A DNA stretch of 64,000 nt from Soehngenia longivitae (GTDB lineage Bacteria > Bacillota > Clostridia > Tissierellales > Tissierellaceae): the NCBI RefSeq assembly GCF_004684055.1, contig NZ_SRIB01000003.1:123554-187553 (forward strand), written 5' to 3'. The notes under the pieces are model-generated. The model saw only the letters and a list, made by a program, of their open reading frames with translations, was not told where the DNA came from and searched no databases. Position 1 is the first letter of the stretch. The number at the start of each line of letters is the position of its first letter. Position numbers and translations under genes: made by a program. This document shows positions 8,649 to 17,995 of this stretch, in pieces.

Positions 8649-9569
8649 ATGTTAAAAGGAAGAAATCTTGTAGATCCAGAAGACTTTACTTTAGAAGAGC
8701 TAGAAAGTATTTTTGAATTAACTCAAGAGATAATTGAAAATGAAAAGGATTTTAACGATGTTTGTCGTGGGAAAATCCTAGCTACTCTATTTTATGAGCC
8801 TAGCACGAGAACCAAATTTAGCTTTGAAGCTGCCATGCTTAGATTAGGCGGCCAAGTAATCGGTTTTTCGGAGCCAGGCTCTTCTTCTGTAGCGAAGGGA
8901 GAGAGTTTAGCAGATACATTAAGAACAGTTGGAGCTTATGCAGATATAATTGCGATGAGACATCCAAATGAAGGTGCTCCAATTCACGGAATAGAGTATT
9001 GTCCAGTTCCGTTGATAAACGCAGGAGATGGTGGGCATCAACACCCTACTCAAACGTTAACTGATTTATTCACTATATTAGATGCACATAAGAGATTGAA
9101 TAATCTCACAATTGGTTGCTGTGGAGACTTAAAGTTTGGCAGAACCGTACATTCACTTCTTAAAGCAATGTCTAGATATGAAAATGTAGACTTTTTCCTA
9201 ATCTCACCTCATGAATTACAAATCCCAGATTACTTAATGAATGAATTAAAAAGAAAAAATATAAAGATACATGAAGAAGAAAGACTCGAAAATGTCATAG
9301 ACAAATTAGATGTGCTTTATATGACAAGAGTCCAAAAAGAAAGATTTTTTAATGAAGCAGACTATGTTAGGTTGAAGGATAGTTATATATTGGACTTAGA
9401 AAAATTAAAGAATGCAAAAGAGAACTTAGCAATATTGCATCCACTCCCAAGAGTAAATGAAATAAAAATAGAAGTGGATGATGACAAAAGAGCTTGGTAT
9501 TTTAGACAAGTTAAAAATGGAATGTACGTAAGAATGGGACTTATTGCAAAACTTTTGGGGGTAAGATAA
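8649..9569 (+). CDS. pyrB: Aspartate carbamoyltransferase catalytic subunit
   Basis: This 306-residue enzyme makes carbamoyl-aspartate from carbamoyl phosphate and aspartate, the committed step of UMP synthesis. The carbamoyl phosphate loop [12 protein letters not shown] (about 50-61), the SSVAKGES loop, [10 protein letters not shown] and HPLPRVNEI are all intact. A separate regulatory subunit gene follows immediately, so a PyrB-PyrI holoenzyme with allosteric control by nucleotides is expected. AAGGAGG lies before the ATG. It is the first gene after the PyrR attenuator. Confidence 0.97.
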   Translation: MLKGRNLVDPEDFTLEELESIFELTQEIIENEKDFNDVCRGKILATLFYEPSTRTKFSFEAAMLRLGGQVIGFSEPGSSSVAKGESLADTLRTVGAYADIIAMRHPNEGAPIHGIEYCPVPLINAGDGGHQHPTQTLTDLFTILDAHKRLNNLTIGCCGDLKFGRTVHSLLKAMSRYENVDFFLISPHELQIPDYLMNELKRKNIKIHEEERLENVIDKLDVLYMTRVQKERFFNEADYVRLKDSYILDLEKLKNAKENLAILHPLPRVNEIKIEVDDDKRAWYFRQVKNGMYVRMGLIAKLLGVR

Positions 9570-9995
9570 ATGTTAGAGATCACTAGTATAAAAAAGGGAA
9601 TTGTTATAGATCACATAAAACCAGGAATGGGATTAAAAATATTTGAATATCTAAAATTGGATAAAGCAGATTACACTGTGGCTCTTATAATGAATGCTTC
9701 AAGCCAAAAATATGGAAGAAAGGACATAATAAAGATCGAAAACACTATCGATATAGATTTAAATGTATTAGGCTTTTTAGATCCTAACATTACTGTAAAT
9801 ATAATCGAAAATGAAGTAATTATCGACAAAATTAAGTTGGCTATGCCTGAGTATGTTGAGGATATAATAAAATGTAAAAACCCTAGATGTATAACTACTG
9901 TAGAAAGAGAAATAACACATAGATTTAAGTTAATAGATCAACAAAATGCAACTTATAAATGCGTATACTGTGATCATATATACAAATGGGAGTAA
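9570..9995 (+). CDS. pyrI: Aspartate carbamoyltransferase regulatory subunit
   Basis: This 141-residue protein has the N-terminal nucleotide-binding domain ([22 protein letters not shown]) and the C-terminal zinc domain, whose four cysteines are seen as CKNPRC and CVYC. PyrI binds ATP or CTP and docks on PyrB through the zinc domain. The ATG follows the pyrB stop directly. The presence of pyrI shows dual control: allosteric through PyrI and transcriptional through the upstream attenuator. Many Bacilli lack pyrI, while many Clostridia have it. Confidence 0.95.
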   Translation: MLEITSIKKGIVIDHIKPGMGLKIFEYLKLDKADYTVALIMNASSQKYGRKDIIKIENTIDIDLNVLGFLDPNITVNIIENEVIIDKIKLAMPEYVEDIIKCKNPRCITTVEREITHRFKLIDQQNATYKCVYCDHIYKWE

Positions 9996-10000
9996 TTTAA

Positions 10001-11215
10001 ATGCTTATAAAAAATATACGACTGGTTGATAAAGAAAAAGATTTTTTTACAGATGTATTGATAAAAGATAATAAAATAGTTAAGTTAGGTGAGTCGATAG
10101 AATCAGAGGATGAAGAAGTCATAATAAACGGCAAGGAACTTGTGCTGATGCCATCGTTTATAGATTTACATGCACATTTTAGAGACCCAGGCTATGTTTA
10201 CAAAGAAGATCTTTTAAGTGGAAGCAGGGCTGCAGTTAGAGGTGGGTTTACTTATGTAAATCTAATGGCAAATACGAATCCAATATGTTCTGATGAAAAA
10301 ATTGTCTCATATGTGTTGCAAAAGGCCAAAAATATTGGACTGATCGATGTCAATCAGACTCTTTCCATAACCGAAAACTTTGATGGAGTCTCTCTCAACC
10401 ATCTAGATCATATTTCTAAAGCTATCAAAGTAATATCTGATGATGGGAAGGGGATAAAGAGTTCTAGAGTTATGTATGAAGCACTCATAAAAGCAAAAGA
10501 GAAAGACTTAGTAGTACTGATACATGCTGAGGATGAAGAAATATCAAAGATAGACTATAGATTAGCAGAAAACTTGGAGACAATAAGGGATATATATATA
10601 AACAAAAAAATAAATGCTAAGTTACATTTAACCCATGTGAGCACAAAAGAAGCTATCGAAGAGATTGAAAGAGCAAAGGGCAAAAATGACAATGTAACAT
10701 GCGATGTGACGCCTCATCACATCGCACTTTGGGATAATGATTATAGAGTAAACCCACCTATTAGAGAAAAAGAAGATGTAGATAGGCTAATAAAAGCTAT
10801 AAAAGATGGTGTAGTAGATGCAATAGCAACTGACCATGCACCTCATAGTATAGAAGACAAACAAAAAAATGCTCCAGGAATGGTGGGCCTAGAGACTGCA
10901 TTTAAAGTAGCATATACCACTTTAGTAAAATCAAAATGCATTGATTTAAAAAGATTATCATGTTTATTAACTTATGGCCCAGCCAGAATTTTAAATTTAG
11001 AATATGGAATACTACAAAGCGGGAGTAAAGCAAACTATGTAATCGTAGATTTAGAAAAAGAATCTGTTGTAAACTCAAATGATTTTTATTCCAAATCAAA
11101 GAACACTGCATTTGATGGCATGAAGTTCTATGGAGAAATATTAATGACAGTTAAAGATGGAGAAATAAAATACCTTGATGATGCTTTTAAAAAGGAGAGA
11201 TTTTGTGATAATTGA
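10001..11215 (+). CDS. pyrC: Dihydroorotase
   Basis: This 404-residue amidohydrolase closes carbamoyl-aspartate to dihydroorotate. The zinc-binding HAHFRDPG motif (about 52-59), the conserved metal-ligand histidines (LIHAEDEE, LHLTHVST) and the catalytic DHAPHS motif are present, placing it in the class I (PyrC, Bacillus type) dihydroorotases. It starts five bases after pyrI and its 3' end overlaps the start of pyrF by 11 bases. Length is slightly shorter than the usual 420-430 residues because of compact loops rather than a missing end. Confidence 0.95.
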   Translation: MLIKNIRLVDKEKDFFTDVLIKDNKIVKLGESIESEDEEVIINGKELVLMPSFIDLHAHFRDPGYVYKEDLLSGSRAAVRGGFTYVNLMANTNPICSDEKIVSYVLQKAKNIGLIDVNQTLSITENFDGVSLNHLDHISKAIKVISDDGKGIKSSRVMYEALIKAKEKDLVVLIHAEDEEISKIDYRLAENLETIRDIYINKKINAKLHLTHVSTKEAIEEIERAKGKNDNVTCDVTPHHIALWDNDYRVNPPIREKEDVDRLIKAIKDGVVDAIATDHAPHSIEDKQKNAPGMVGLETAFKVAYTTLVKSKCIDLKRLSCLLTYGPARILNLEYGILQSGSKANYVIVDLEKESVVNSNDFYSKSKNTAFDGMKFYGEILMTVKDGEIKYLDDAFKKERFCDN

Positions 11216-12068
11216 GAAGCTTTATAATAGAGTTGAAGAAAAAGGATGTGTATGCGTAGGACTAGATACTGCTATTGACTATATACCAGATCAAATTAAA
11301 AACAAGTATCAGGACATCGATGAGGTTGTATTTCAATTTAATAAAAGGATTATCGATGCTACTTATGACATTGTAAGCACATATAAATTACAAATAGCCT
11401 ATTATGAGGCTTTAGGGATCAAAGGATTGATCGCTTACTCAAAGACTTTGAAATATCTAAAAGCAAATGACCTTATTTCGATAGGGGATATAAAAAGAGG
11501 AGATATAGCAACTACAGCGATTATGTATAAAAGAGCACATTTTGAGGGTGATTTTGAAGCCGACTTCATAACTTTAAACCCATATATGGGATTTGACAGC
11601 ATCATGCCTTATTTAGACAATATAGCAAATGGTGACAAGGGCGTATTTGTGCTTCTTAGGACTTCAAACCCAGGTGCCAAGGATATCGAATACTTAAAGT
11701 GCGAAGATGGTAAAGAAATTTATTATCATGTAGGAGATAAATTATATGAATTATCAAATCAATATTTATCCTCGTGTGGATATTCACCGATAGGTGCAGT
11801 AGTAGGTGGGACACATATTGATGAAGCAATAGAGATAAGAAACAGATATGAAAATATGTTTTTCTTAATCCCTGGGTATGGAGCTCAAGGAGCTAAAGGA
11901 AATGATGTGAATCTGTACCTTAAAAATGGGAATGGCGGAATAGTTAATTCCTCGAGAGGGATAATAACAGCACATAAAGGCAAAGAAGATGAATATGAGA
12001 ATTTCAATCAACATATTAGAAAAGCAGTCTTTGATATGAGGGAGGATATTGGTTTTGAAAGAAGGTAA
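11205..12068 (+). CDS. pyrF: Orotidine 5'-phosphate decarboxylase (type 2)
   Basis: This 287-residue enzyme decarboxylates OMP to UMP, the last step of the pathway. The motif SIGDIKRGDIATTA holds the catalytic Asp-x-Lys-x2-Asp, and the length and HFEGDFEADFITLNPYMG region match the longer subfamily 2. The start is set at the GTG at 11205, which has GGAGAG seven bases upstream; an in-frame ATG at 11175 lies inside pyrC without a ribosome site. The gene overlaps pyrC by 11 bases and pyrK by 14 bases. Confidence 0.93.
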   Translation: MIIEKLYNRVEEKGCVCVGLDTAIDYIPDQIKNKYQDIDEVVFQFNKRIIDATYDIVSTYKLQIAYYEALGIKGLIAYSKTLKYLKANDLISIGDIKRGDIATTAIMYKRAHFEGDFEADFITLNPYMGFDSIMPYLDNIANGDKGVFVLLRTSNPGAKDIEYLKCEDGKEIYYHVGDKLYELSNQYLSSCGYSPIGAVVGGTHIDEAIEIRNRYENMFFLIPGYGAQGAKGNDVNLYLKNGNGGIVNSSRGIITAHKGKEDEYENFNQHIRKAVFDMREDIGFERR

Positions 12069-12789
12069 TATTGAGTGTAATGTCATAGACAATAGAGAAA
12101 TTGCTAACAACATATATAAGATAACTTTACGAGGTCATGTTTTAGGAAATCCAGGTCAATTTTATATGGTTAGAGCTTGGAACGGTCTTGATCCTTTCTT
12201 ATCAAGGCCTCTAAGCATATCTGATATTCAAGATAAACAAATTAGCTTTGTATATGAATTAAGAGGGAAAGGCACGAAAGAACTAGCTTCAATTAAAACT
12301 GAAGAATTAGTTCAACTGACAGGTCCACTCGGAAATGGGTTTACTGTGAATGAAAATTTGAAATCTGCAGTAGTCAGTGGTGGAATAGGCATAGCTCCAA
12401 TGATTTATTTACTTAAAAAATACCACAAAAACATGGATATGTATGCTGGCTTTAGAGCAGAACCTTACCTAATTGATGAATGTCTTGCTCATTCTAATAA
12501 TTTATATATAGCATCTGAAGAAGGCTTAGGTTGGCACAAAGGACTTGTTACAGAACTGATAAACGTTGATGATTACGATGTGATTTACGCTTGTGGGCCA
12601 GAACCTATGTTAAAAGCAATAGCTAAGATGGCACAAAATAAAACTATGCTTTATGTATCAATGGAAAACTATATGGCTTGCGGGATAGGAAGCTGTTTAG
12701 GATGCACAATTCAAACAAGAGATGGGATGAAGAGAGTTTGCAAAGATGGGCCAGTTTTCGACGCAAAAGAGGTGTATTTTTATGAATAG
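12055..12789 (+). CDS. pyrK: Dihydroorotate dehydrogenase B, electron-transfer subunit
   Basis: This protein of about 244 residues has an N-terminal FAD domain with RPLSISD, an NAD-binding domain with [12 protein letters not shown], and a C-terminal 2Fe-2S cluster site ([10 protein letters not shown] followed by a fourth Cys in KRVCKDGP). It passes electrons from dihydroorotate oxidation in PyrD to NAD+. The start is taken as TTG at 12055, nine bases after GGGAGG; TTG at 12049 is only three bases from that site. It overlaps both pyrF and pyrD. Confidence 0.92.
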   Translation: MKEGNIECNVIDNREIANNIYKITLRGHVLGNPGQFYMVRAWNGLDPFLSRPLSISDIQDKQISFVYELRGKGTKELASIKTEELVQLTGPLGNGFTVNENLKSAVVSGGIGIAPMIYLLKKYHKNMDMYAGFRAEPYLIDECLAHSNNLYIASEEGLGWHKGLVTELINVDDYDVIYACGPEPMLKAIAKMAQNKTMLYVSMENYMACGIGSCLGCTIQTRDGMKRVCKDGPVFDAKEVYFYE

Positions 12790-13690
12790 CACTGTAGAGT
12801 TTTTAGGAATAAATTTTAAAAATCCTGTAATTGCAGCCTCGGGAACTTTTGGCTATGGAAAAGAGTACGATGAATACTTTGATATAAGTATATTAGGCGG
12901 TATATCAACGAAAGGTTTGACACTACATGAAAAAATAGGAAACCTTGGAAGAAGAATATATGAGACTCCTTCAGGGCTTATGAACAGCATTGGTTTACAA
13001 AACCCAGGCATCAATAGATTTATAGAAGATGAACTTCCCTTTTTATTGAAAAAGGACATCGTAATATTAGCAAATTTAGGTGGCGACAGTATTGAAGAAT
13101 ATGTTTTAGGGGCTAAAAAGTTAGACGAAACTGATATACCTATCATAGAACTCAACATATCCTGCCCTAATGTAAAAGAAGGTGGAATGGCATTTGGGAT
13201 TGATGAAAAAGTAGCCTATGAAGTTGTTAAAGAAGTGAGAATGGCGACAAAAAAGAAACTAGTTGTAAAACTTTCACCAAATGCTAAAGATATTTCTAAA
13301 ATGGCACAAGCTTGTGTAAAAGCAGGAGCTGACGCATTGTCATTAGTTAATACTTTCAACGCACTTGCGATTGACATAAATAAAAGAAAGCCAATATTTA
13401 ATAACATTACAGCTGGATTATCAGGACCTTGTATTAAACCCATAGCGCTTAGGATTGTGTATGAAGTAAAAAAAGCAGTAGATGTTCCGATCATAGGCAT
13501 TGGTGGAATAATGGACTATGAGGATGCAATTGAGTTTATCATGGCTGGTGCTACTTTAATACAAGTGGGTAGTGCAAATTTTAGAGACATATACGCCTCA
13601 AAGAAGATTGTAGAAGGAATTGAAGAATTTATGAAGAAAGAAAAAATAAGCAATTTAAAAGAAATCACAGGGATAATTGGAGGTAAATGA
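12782..13690 (+). CDS. pyrD: Dihydroorotate dehydrogenase B, catalytic subunit
   Basis: This 302-residue FMN enzyme oxidises dihydroorotate to orotate. Family motifs include [13 protein letters not shown] near the start, the substrate loop [12 protein letters not shown] with the catalytic Cys, KLSPNAKDI and [12 protein letters not shown]. It is the class 1B, PyrK-dependent type, in agreement with the adjacent pyrK. The ATG at 12782 has GAGGTG upstream; an in-frame ATG at 12746 lies within pyrK with no ribosome site. The stop codon overlaps the start region of pyrE. Confidence 0.95.
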   Translation: MNSTVEFLGINFKNPVIAASGTFGYGKEYDEYFDISILGGISTKGLTLHEKIGNLGRRIYETPSGLMNSIGLQNPGINRFIEDELPFLLKKDIVILANLGGDSIEEYVLGAKKLDETDIPIIELNISCPNVKEGGMAFGIDEKVAYEVVKEVRMATKKKLVVKLSPNAKDISKMAQACVKAGADALSLVNTFNALAIDINKRKPIFNNITAGLSGPCIKPIALRIVYEVKKAVDVPIIGIGGIMDYEDAIEFIMAGATLIQVGSANFRDIYASKKIVEGIEEFMKKEKISNLKEITGIIGGK

Positions 13691-14250
13691 TGGAAATATT
13701 AGATTTATTAATTCAAACTGGTGCTATATTAGAAGGCCATTTTTTATTGTCATCAGGTAAACACAGTGACAAATATGTTCAATGCGCAAAGCTACTTCAA
13801 TACCCAGATAAAGCTGAGATTGTAATAAAAAAAATCGTAGAAAAAATAAAAGATCTAGATATTGATGTAGTGGTTGGACCTGCAATGGGTGGAATAATTG
13901 TAAGCTATGAAATTGCAAGACAACTTGGCAAGCCATCTCTATTTACTGAGAGAGAAGATAATATAATGAAATTAAGAAGAGGTTTTGAGATTGAGAAAGG
14001 GCAAAAAGTGCTTATCGCAGAAGATGTAATAACAACTGGGAAGTCATCATATGAAACTATTGAAGTAATTGAGAGCTTAGGAGGGGAAGTAATTGGAATT
14101 GCAGCTATAATCGACAGAACGGTCGAAAAAATTAACTTACCCTTATATTCTGCATTAAAGTTAGATGCAACAGTATATGATGCAGATGAATGCCCCTTAT
14201 GTAAAGCTGGTTTAGCGCTAGTAAAACCTGGCAGCAGAAAGTTTAAATAA
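13690..14250 (+). CDS. pyrE: Orotate phosphoribosyltransferase
   Basis: This 186-residue enzyme joins orotate and PRPP to OMP. The PRPP-binding motif [14 protein letters not shown] (around residue 116) and the flexible catalytic loop [14 protein letters not shown] are intact. Two adjacent ATGs overlap the pyrD stop (13687 and 13690). The second is preferred since it lies six bases from GGAGG, against three for the first. The protein has two cysteines in [10 protein letters not shown] near its C-terminus, a feature common in clostridial and archaeal PyrE. It is the last gene of the operon. Confidence 0.95.
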   Translation: MEILDLLIQTGAILEGHFLLSSGKHSDKYVQCAKLLQYPDKAEIVIKKIVEKIKDLDIDVVVGPAMGGIIVSYEIARQLGKPSLFTEREDNIMKLRRGFEIEKGQKVLIAEDVITTGKSSYETIEVIESLGGEVIGIAAIIDRTVEKINLPLYSALKLDATVYDADECPLCKAGLALVKPGSRKFK

Positions 14251-14266
14251 AATTAATAGTTTAAAA

Positions 14267-14310
14267 AATAACACCTCTTTAAATTTAATAAAATAGGTGT
14301 TATTCTATTA
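14267..14310 (+). terminator. Terminator of the pyr operon
   Basis: AATAACACCT (14267-14276) pairs with AGGTGTTATT (14294-14303) across an AT-rich loop, followed by a T-rich tail. It ends just before the acpS-nnrD start. Confidence 0.78.
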
Positions 14311-14326
14311 CTATGGAGATGATTTT

Positions 14327-15541
14327 ATGCTAACAGGAATAGATATAGTAAAAAATGAGAGAATAGAAAAAATTTTAAAAGAAAATAAAGATGCATTTTA
14401 TAAAAGAGTTTTTACAGAAAATGAGCTGAACTATATAAAAGCGAAAAAAGAATCTACAGCAACTATAGCTGGACTATTTGCTGCAAAAGAAGCAATTTCC
14501 AAAATGATTGGAACTGGCATAGGAGAAATTTCATGGAAAGACATAGAGATAAAACACAATAGTCTAGGTAATCCGTTTATATCTTTGAATAATAAACTTA
14601 GATTAATATTTAGTATGTTGGGAGTTGAAGATGTAGACATATCAATTTCAAATGAGAAAGATTATTCAGTAGCTGTGGCTGTAGCTTTAACAAATAAAAG
14701 TTCTAAAGTAGAAATACCAATTAATATGCCCTATCGATTAAATGAAAGGAAGCTGGAATCACACAAAGGAGATTATGGGAAAATCGGAATTATTGCTGGA
14801 TGTATTGGAATGACAGGCGCTTTATATTTATCAGCTTATTCCGCTTTAAGGAGTGGAGCTGGGCTAGTCTACGGATTAGTCAATATGCCTTTATTAAATA
14901 TAGCTAATATTGTTCCAACGGAGGCGATAATTGTAGATATCGAAAGTTATGTATTGAATAAAATAGACATCAACGAGTTTACGACAATGTTAGTAGGTCC
15001 TGGGATGGGAATTGGTTATAAACAAAAGACCTATACTAATTATTGCATAAATAATTTTAAAAACACACTAATAATCGATGCAGATGGTTTAAATAACATC
15101 TCAGATGATATCGAAATTTTTAACGAAAGGATTGGGAAAACTATAGTCACGCCACATCCTGGAGAAATGTCTAGATTGATAAAAAAAGACGTAAAATATA
15201 TAAATCAACATAAAGAAGAATGTGCAGTTGATTTTTCAAGAGAAAGAAATGTAATTACAGTATTAAAAGGGCATGAAACAATAGTAACAGATGGCAACTC
15301 TGTTTATAAAAACTATTCAGGAAATCCTGGTATGGCAACAGCAGGAAGTGGCGATGTCTTATCTGGGATAATCACATCTTTTGTTGGGCAGGGATATAAT
15401 CCTTATGATGCTTGTGTAATGGGGGTATATGTGCATGGGCTAGCTGGTGATTTAGCTAAAGAAAAGTATGGAGAATACGGAATGACAGCAAGAGACATTA
15501 TAGAATTTTTGCCCAAAGCAATTAATTGTATAGTAAAATAA
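14327..15541 (+). CDS. acpS-nnrD: Holo-ACP synthase fused to ADP-dependent NAD(P)H-hydrate dehydratase
   Basis: The 404-residue protein has two enzyme domains. Residues 1-122 are AcpS, which moves 4'-phosphopantetheine from CoA to acyl carrier protein; the Mg ligands Asp6 (GIDIV) and Glu55 (FAAKEA) are present, though the usual SISH is SISN. Residues about 142-404 are the C-terminal YjeF/NnrD kinase-like dehydratase that repairs hydrated NAD(P)H, shown by GCIGMTGALYLSA, IIDADGLN, TPHPGEMSRL and NPGMATAGSGDVLSG. The NnrE epimerase domain that usually precedes NnrD is missing and is not elsewhere in the window. The start ATG has GGAG upstream. In Bacilli acpS and nnrD genes are neighbours, which makes the fusion plausible. 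Confidence 0.92.
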   Translation: MLTGIDIVKNERIEKILKENKDAFYKRVFTENELNYIKAKKESTATIAGLFAAKEAISKMIGTGIGEISWKDIEIKHNSLGNPFISLNNKLRLIFSMLGVEDVDISISNEKDYSVAVAVALTNKSSKVEIPINMPYRLNERKLESHKGDYGKIGIIAGCIGMTGALYLSAYSALRSGAGLVYGLVNMPLLNIANIVPTEAIIVDIESYVLNKIDINEFTTMLVGPGMGIGYKQKTYTNYCINNFKNTLIIDADGLNNISDDIEIFNERIGKTIVTPHPGEMSRLIKKDVKYINQHKEECAVDFSRERNVITVLKGHETIVTDGNSVYKNYSGNPGMATAGSGDVLSGIITSFVGQGYNPYDACVMGVYVHGLAGDLAKEKYGEYGMTARDIIEFLPKAINCIVK

Positions 15542-15563
15542 TATTGTACTGGAGATGCATGAT

Positions 15564-16733
15564 ATGTTAACAAATCACAGAGAAACATTTCTTGAAATCA
15601 ATTTAGACAATGTAGAACATAACTTCAATGAAATAAGGAAAATAGTGAATGACAGAACTATAATAATGCCTGTAATTAAAGCTAATGCTTATGGTCATGG
15701 CTCAGTAGTATTAGCTAAAAAATACTTGCAAATTGGCGCAACTAGATTTGCGGTGTCCATATTAGATGAAGCAATTGAACTTCGAAGAGAAAATATAAAT
15801 GTTCCTATTTTGCTTCTAAATTATACTAACCCTAGAAGATACGAAGAAGTTTTATCGTATGACCTAATTCAAACGATATATAGATATGAAGATGCAAGGG
15901 AATTATCTAAAAAAGCTATGAATCTAGGGAAAGCCGCAAAGATACACATAAAAATAGACACAGGGATGGGCAGACTAGGTTTTTTACCAACGGATGAATC
16001 TATCGACGAGATACTAAAAATAAGCACTCTTCCGAATATAAGCATAGAAGGTATATTTACACATTTTGCAAAAGCAGATGAAAAAGATAAGACAGAGACA
16101 ATTGAGCAATTTAATAAGTTCATTAAAATTGTAAACAACCTAGAGCAAAGAGGTCTATATATTGAGCTTAAGCATGTTTCAAATTCTGCAGCAATAATCG
16201 ATTTACCTGAATTTAATTTAGATTTAGTAAGACCTGGAATAATTCTCTATGGACTTTATCCTTCAGATGAGGTAAATAAAGATAGGATTAATTTAAAACC
16301 AGTCATGACTCTTAAGTCTGTGATATCAAATGTAAAAAATGTACCAACACATACTGGAATTAGTTATGGACACAAATTTATAACAGAAAAACCTTCAAAA
16401 ATTGCAACAATTCCTATTGGATACGCAGATGGGTATACAAGGTTATTATCTAACAAGAGTAAAGTTTTTGTTAATGGTCACTTAGCGAATGCAGTAGGCA
16501 ATATTTGTATGGATCAATTTATGATAGATGTCACAGAAATACAAGATGTAAATATTGGAGATGAAGTTGTATTATTTGGAGACAAAGAAGAAGGATATCC
16601 TCATGTTGATGAAATTGCAAAATCAATAGGTACAATTAATTATGAGATTACATGTATGATGAACAGAAGAGTACCGAGAGCATATGTTGAAAATGGAGAA
16701 ATTGTTGAGATTGTAGAGTATTTGACAGACTGA
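15564..16733 (+). CDS. alr: Alanine racemase
   Basis: This 389-residue PLP enzyme supplies D-alanine for peptidoglycan. The PLP lysine is Lys39 in PVIKANAYGHG, and the catalytic tyrosine is in ISYGHKF. The substrate and dimer motifs (HIKIDTGMGRLGF, HVSNSAAI, GNICMDQFMIDVT) are intact. The start is the ATG at 15564, nine bases from GGAG; the ATG at 15555 touches that site. It follows acpS-nnrD by 22 bases and precedes the toxin-antitoxin pair, the usual Firmicute order. Confidence 0.96.
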   Translation: MLTNHRETFLEINLDNVEHNFNEIRKIVNDRTIIMPVIKANAYGHGSVVLAKKYLQIGATRFAVSILDEAIELRRENINVPILLLNYTNPRRYEEVLSYDLIQTIYRYEDARELSKKAMNLGKAAKIHIKIDTGMGRLGFLPTDESIDEILKISTLPNISIEGIFTHFAKADEKDKTETIEQFNKFIKIVNNLEQRGLYIELKHVSNSAAIIDLPEFNLDLVRPGIILYGLYPSDEVNKDRINLKPVMTLKSVISNVKNVPTHTGISYGHKFITEKPSKIATIPIGYADGYTRLLSNKSKVFVNGHLANAVGNICMDQFMIDVTEIQDVNIGDEVVLFGDKEEGYPHVDEIAKSIGTINYEITCMMNRRVPRAYVENGEIVEIVEYLTD

Positions 16734-16737
16734 ACTA

Positions 16738-16767
16738 TTGACATAGTTTTTAATAAAGATATATAAT
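16738..16767 (+). promoter_or_regulatory. Sigma-A promoter of the toxin-antitoxin pair
   Basis: TTGACA (16738-16743), an 18-base spacer and TATAAT (16762-16767) form a strong promoter directly after alr, so the toxin-antitoxin pair can be transcribed independently. Confidence 0.75.
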
Positions 16768-16819
16768 CATCATGTAACATTATTTAAATATCTCTAAGCC
16801 GATAAGGGAGGTGGATTTC

Positions 16820-17050
16820 ATGGCACAAGTTAATTTTAGACTTCCAGTAATATTGAGCGAAAGTGACATCATGTTTAGACAGCTACAATATTTGTGTAAT
16901 AACGGTTGCAAATGTAAAAAATATCAAGAATTTGTAAAAGCTTATGAGGAAGTCAGCCAAATCAACTTAACCCTTGCAGAAATAGGCATTGAGGAGGATA
17001 TGATTGACTTGATGTATTACGAAATGAACTTGGGGCATAGATTTTTATGA
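16820..17050 (+). CDS. Divergent EndoAI/MazE-type antitoxin
   Basis: This 76-residue protein occupies the antitoxin position immediately before mazF and overlaps it by four bases (ATGA). Its C-terminal half ([20 protein letters not shown]) resembles the toxin-binding tail of EndoAI. The N-terminal ribbon-helix-helix DNA-binding domain is hard to recognise: only MAQVNFRLP fits the strand, and a cysteine-rich patch (CNNGCKCKK) replaces the usual NRSEFIREA helix. The start is the ATG at 16820, eight bases from GGGAGG; GTG at 16811 overlaps that site. It probably neutralises the toxin; whether it binds DNA is unclear. Confidence 0.72.
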   Translation: MAQVNFRLPVILSESDIMFRQLQYLCNNGCKCKKYQEFVKAYEEVSQINLTLAEIGIEEDMIDLMYYEMNLGHRFL

Positions 17051-17397
17051 TAGTAAAAAGAGGAGAAATATATTATGCGGATCTTAGTCCTGTGGTTGGC
17101 TCAGAACAAGGCGGAGTAAGGCCTATACTTATAATACAAAATGATGTTGGAAATAAATATAGTCCTACTGTTATAGTAGCAGCGATTACATCTCAAATAA
17201 ATAAAGCGAGGCTTCCTACACACGTTGAGATTACTGCACAAGATTTTGGGCTACCAAAGGACTCTGTAGTGTTATTAGAACAAATTAGGACTATTGATAA
17301 AAAAAGGCTTAGAGAAAAAGTGGGAAAATTCGATGACGAAATGATGGAAAAAATTGATACGGCACTTAAGATAAGTGTTGGACTTGATAATTATTAA
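17047..17397 (+). CDS. mazF: EndoA/MazF mRNA interferase toxin
   Basis: This 116-residue protein is a standard-length EndoA (NdoA). It shows [21 protein letters not shown] with the catalytic arginine region [20 protein letters not shown] with the conserved threonine, and [13 protein letters not shown]. The family cleaves single-stranded mRNA at short sequences and halts growth when not bound by its antitoxin. Placement after alr is the conserved Bacillus arrangement, where the pair is chromosomal. The ATG overlaps the antitoxin stop, giving coupled translation. Confidence 0.95.
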   Translation: MIVKRGEIYYADLSPVVGSEQGGVRPILIIQNDVGNKYSPTVIVAAITSQINKARLPTHVEITAQDFGLPKDSVVLLEQIRTIDKKRLREKVGKFDDEMMEKIDTALKISVGLDNY

Positions 17398-17416
17398 TAA
17401 ATACATATTTTAGCAA

Positions 17417-17455
17417 TAATAAGCACTTAGAAATTTTAAAGTGCTTATTATTTTT
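17417..17455 (+). terminator. Terminator after mazF
   Basis: ATAAGCACTT (17419-17428) pairs with AAGTGCTTAT (17439-17448), followed by a T-rich tail. Confidence 0.85.
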
Positions 17456-17518
17456 GCTTATTTATAGTATAATGAAGGTTGACAATTAGTTGATAATTTA
17501 TAGTGAGGTGTTTTTTGA

Positions 17519-17995
17519 ATGAAAATAAAGAAAAGATTAATCATATTTGGGATGACCGGAATAATTGTTGGTACTGGATTATTTATGAGTTTGGGTGATG
17601 CCAATAGCTTTGCAAGTGCTGGTTTAGAAACTGACCCATTGATAACTTTAAGTTACTTAGAGCAAAGAATTTCAGAAGTAAAGAAATATGTTGATGATAA
17701 GATAAGTAGTTTAAATAACACTAGCTTAAATAATTTAGTAGTAATAGAACTTAAAAACGGGCAAAAGATAATTGGCAGAGAAGGAACAGAGTTTATATTG
17801 AGAAGTGGAAAAGCTATTGCAAAAGTTAGTGATTTAGGAGGAATATCAGACGTTACAGATGGTGTTGACTTAAAAGAAGGAGAAAATATCCCTAGAAATC
17901 ATCAACTGATCATTCCAAGAGATGATGGTAGAGGTCTAGTTATAATTGAAGATTCAACCTTCGTCTTAGTCAGAGGTGAATATATAATTGAATGA
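17519..17995 (+). CDS. Secreted or anchored protein, unknown function
   Basis: This 158-residue protein has a basic N-terminus and one hydrophobic segment (LIIFGMTGIIVGTGLFMSLG) that may be a signal peptide or anchor. It is followed by a short coiled-coil-like part (LEQRISEVKKYVDDKISSLN) and a small domain with VIELKNGQKIIGREGTEFILRSG and a later GRGLVIIEDSTFVLVRGEY. The second half looks like a small beta-domain. I do not recognise a named family. GAGGTG precedes the ATG. It overlaps the following gene by eight bases and so is probably made together with the wall-polymer enzymes downstream. Confidence 0.72.
   Translation: MKIKKRLIIFGMTGIIVGTGLFMSLGDANSFASAGLETDPLITLSYLEQRISEVKKYVDDKISSLNNTSLNNLVVIELKNGQKIIGREGTEFILRSGKAIAKVSDLGGISDVTDGVDLKEGENIPRNHQLIIPRDDGRGLVIIEDSTFVLVRGEYIIE

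Noticed and set aside
13300..13330. Sigma-54 type (-24/-12) promoter candidates containing TGGCAC
   Set aside because: All TGGCAC occurrences noticed lie within coding regions and lack the TTGC element at the right distance.
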